From assembly GCA_030152585.1 (NCBI GenBank), contig JASLJC010000029.1, positions 1 through 6,518 of the forward strand: 6,518 nt of DNA. Reading direction: 5' to 3'. The notes under the pieces were generated by a model that worked only from the letters and a program-made list of their open reading frames with translations, was not told the origin of the DNA and did not search any database. The stretch is from Savagea sp. (lineage in GTDB: Bacteria; Bacillota; Bacilli; Bacillales_A; Planococcaceae). The position numbers were made by a program, and so were the translations under genes. Positions within the stretch are counted from its first letter, which is position 1, and each line of letters starts with the position of its first letter. This document shows, one piece after another, positions 5,871 to 6,518 of the stretch.

Positions 5871-6518
5871 TTAATGGAAGACGATCGTTTTATTACCGTG
5901 CACGATAATCCGATCTTCTAAGTGCCACTTTACTGCACGAGCGAGTACACGTCGTTCGATTTGTTGGCCGAGTTTTTTCAAATCGTTCACAGAGTCACGG
6001 TGGTCGACTCGTTCGATATCTTGTTCGATAATCGGACCTTCGTCTAAATCGTTCGTTACGTAATGACTCGTTGCACCGATAAGTTTTACTCCTCGAGCAT
6101 GTGCACGTTCGTAAGGATGCGCCCCGATAAACGCAGGTAAAAACGAATGGTGAATGTTAATAATTCGATTTTTAAAATGGTCGACGAAGTTCGGTGTTAA
6201 AATTTGCATGTAACGTGCGAGAATTAAAACGTCCACCTCATATTCATCCATTAATTCGATCTGTTTTGCTTCTACTTCTTCTCGAATATCTTTATTTGCT
6301 GGGATGTAATGGTACGGAATATTTAACGGTTCGACGAGTTCACATGCATCAGGATGGTTACTAATGACACAAGCGATATCCATATTCAAATCTGCATTTT
6401 GCCATTCCCAAAGTAACTCCATTAAACAGTGCGTTTCTTTCGATACGAAAATCGCTGCTTTTTTACGTTCGCTACCGTATGCGAAACGGTAACTCATATC
6501 GTAAATTTTAGCGATTTC
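5871..6518 (-). CDS. purU: Formyltetrahydrofolate deformylase, C-terminal catalytic part (5' end outside the window)
   Basis: The minus-strand frame stays open from 6518 to the TAA at 5873-5871 and gives 215 residues. The ATG at 6497 is internal: the codons before it (EIAKIYD) continue the family pattern up to MSYRFAYGSERKKAAIFVSKETHCL. Full-length PurU has about 285-300 residues with an N-terminal ACT domain, so that domain, roughly 70-85 residues, lies off the window. The formyl-transferase domain is intact. Its catalytic Asn-His-Asp triad is visible as N and H in INIHHSFLPAF and D in LDEGPII (residues 114, 116 and 152 counted from the 6497 ATG), and the family's IGAHPYERAHARGVKLIGATSHYV stretch surrounds it. 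PurU hydrolyses 10-formyl-tetrahydrofolate to formate and tetrahydrofolate in the cytosol, balancing one-carbon pools and feeding formate to purine synthesis. Regulation by methionine and glycine is known in E. coli through the ACT domain and is not visible here. Confidence 0.93.
   Translation of the reverse strand, partial: EIAKIYDMSYRFAYGSERKKAAIFVSKETHCLMELLWEWQNADLNMDIACVISNHPDACELVEPLNIPYHYIPANKDIREEVEAKQIELMDEYEVDVLILARYMQILTPNFVDHFKNRIINIHHSFLPAFIGAHPYERAHARGVKLIGATSHYVTNDLDEGPIIEQDIERVDHRDSVNDLKKLGQQIERRVLARAVKWHLEDRIIVHGNKTIVFH

Noticed and set aside
5840..5876. Plus-strand AAGAGGAG followed by ATG at 5848 and a frame of about eight codons.
   Set aside because: It is too short, has no promoter or downstream gene, and sits in a convergent terminator region; the ribosome-site likeness arises from a small GAGCG hairpin arm.
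1..6518. CRISPR array, tRNA, rRNA, riboswitch or defence/toxin-antitoxin system.
   Set aside because: No regularly spaced direct repeats, tRNA-like cloverleaf, rRNA sequence or recognisable defence gene was seen; all long frames are assigned to ordinary families except the 187-residue protein.

Overview
The window looks like ordinary chromosome from a low-GC Bacillota of class Bacilli. The evidence is AT-rich intergenic DNA, strong AGGAGG-type ribosome binding sites about 7 nt from their starts, many U-tailed intrinsic terminators, and protein families typical of that group. I cannot name the genus from the sequence alone.

Layout. (1) Positions 1-1260 (+) hold the C-terminal 419 residues of a P-loop GTPase of the COG2403 / cyclic 2,3-diphosphoglycerate synthetase-like family; the start lies outside the window. 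It ends at a strong terminator. (2) Positions 1311-1645 contain no convincing gene but are rich in structure: a 177-bp segment bounded by GGTTCTATAA inverted repeats (a decayed insertion-sequence end pair/MITE, or a structured RNA), a minus-strand terminator, and an unexplained long hairpin with a perfect 14-bp stem that touches the end of the next gene. (3) Positions 1646-3630 are a divergent pair: an EamA/DMT ten-helix transporter (-) and a LysR-type regulator (+), with a 122-bp control region between them. (4) Positions 3692-4255 (+) encode a 187-residue acidic soluble protein I do not recognise, closed by a nearly perfect palindromic terminator. (5) Positions 4396-4953 and 5064-5678 (+) encode two small flavoenzymes, an NADPH-dependent FMN reductase/azoreductase-like protein and a nitroreductase-like protein. 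Each has its own terminator, and the second has an excellent sigma-A promoter. (6) Positions 5871-6518 (-) hold the C-terminal catalytic part of formyltetrahydrofolate deformylase (PurU), convergent with the nitroreductase across a bidirectional terminator.

How the genes relate. Most are single-gene units separated by terminators, so this is not an obvious multi-gene system. The clearest functional link is the LysR regulator with the divergent EamA transporter, a common regulator-exporter arrangement. The two flavoenzymes may both serve quinone, nitro or azo detoxification but appear to be transcribed separately. I found no CRISPR array, rRNA, tRNA or complete mobile element. The least explained signals are the paired structures at 1342-1518 and 1586-1647.
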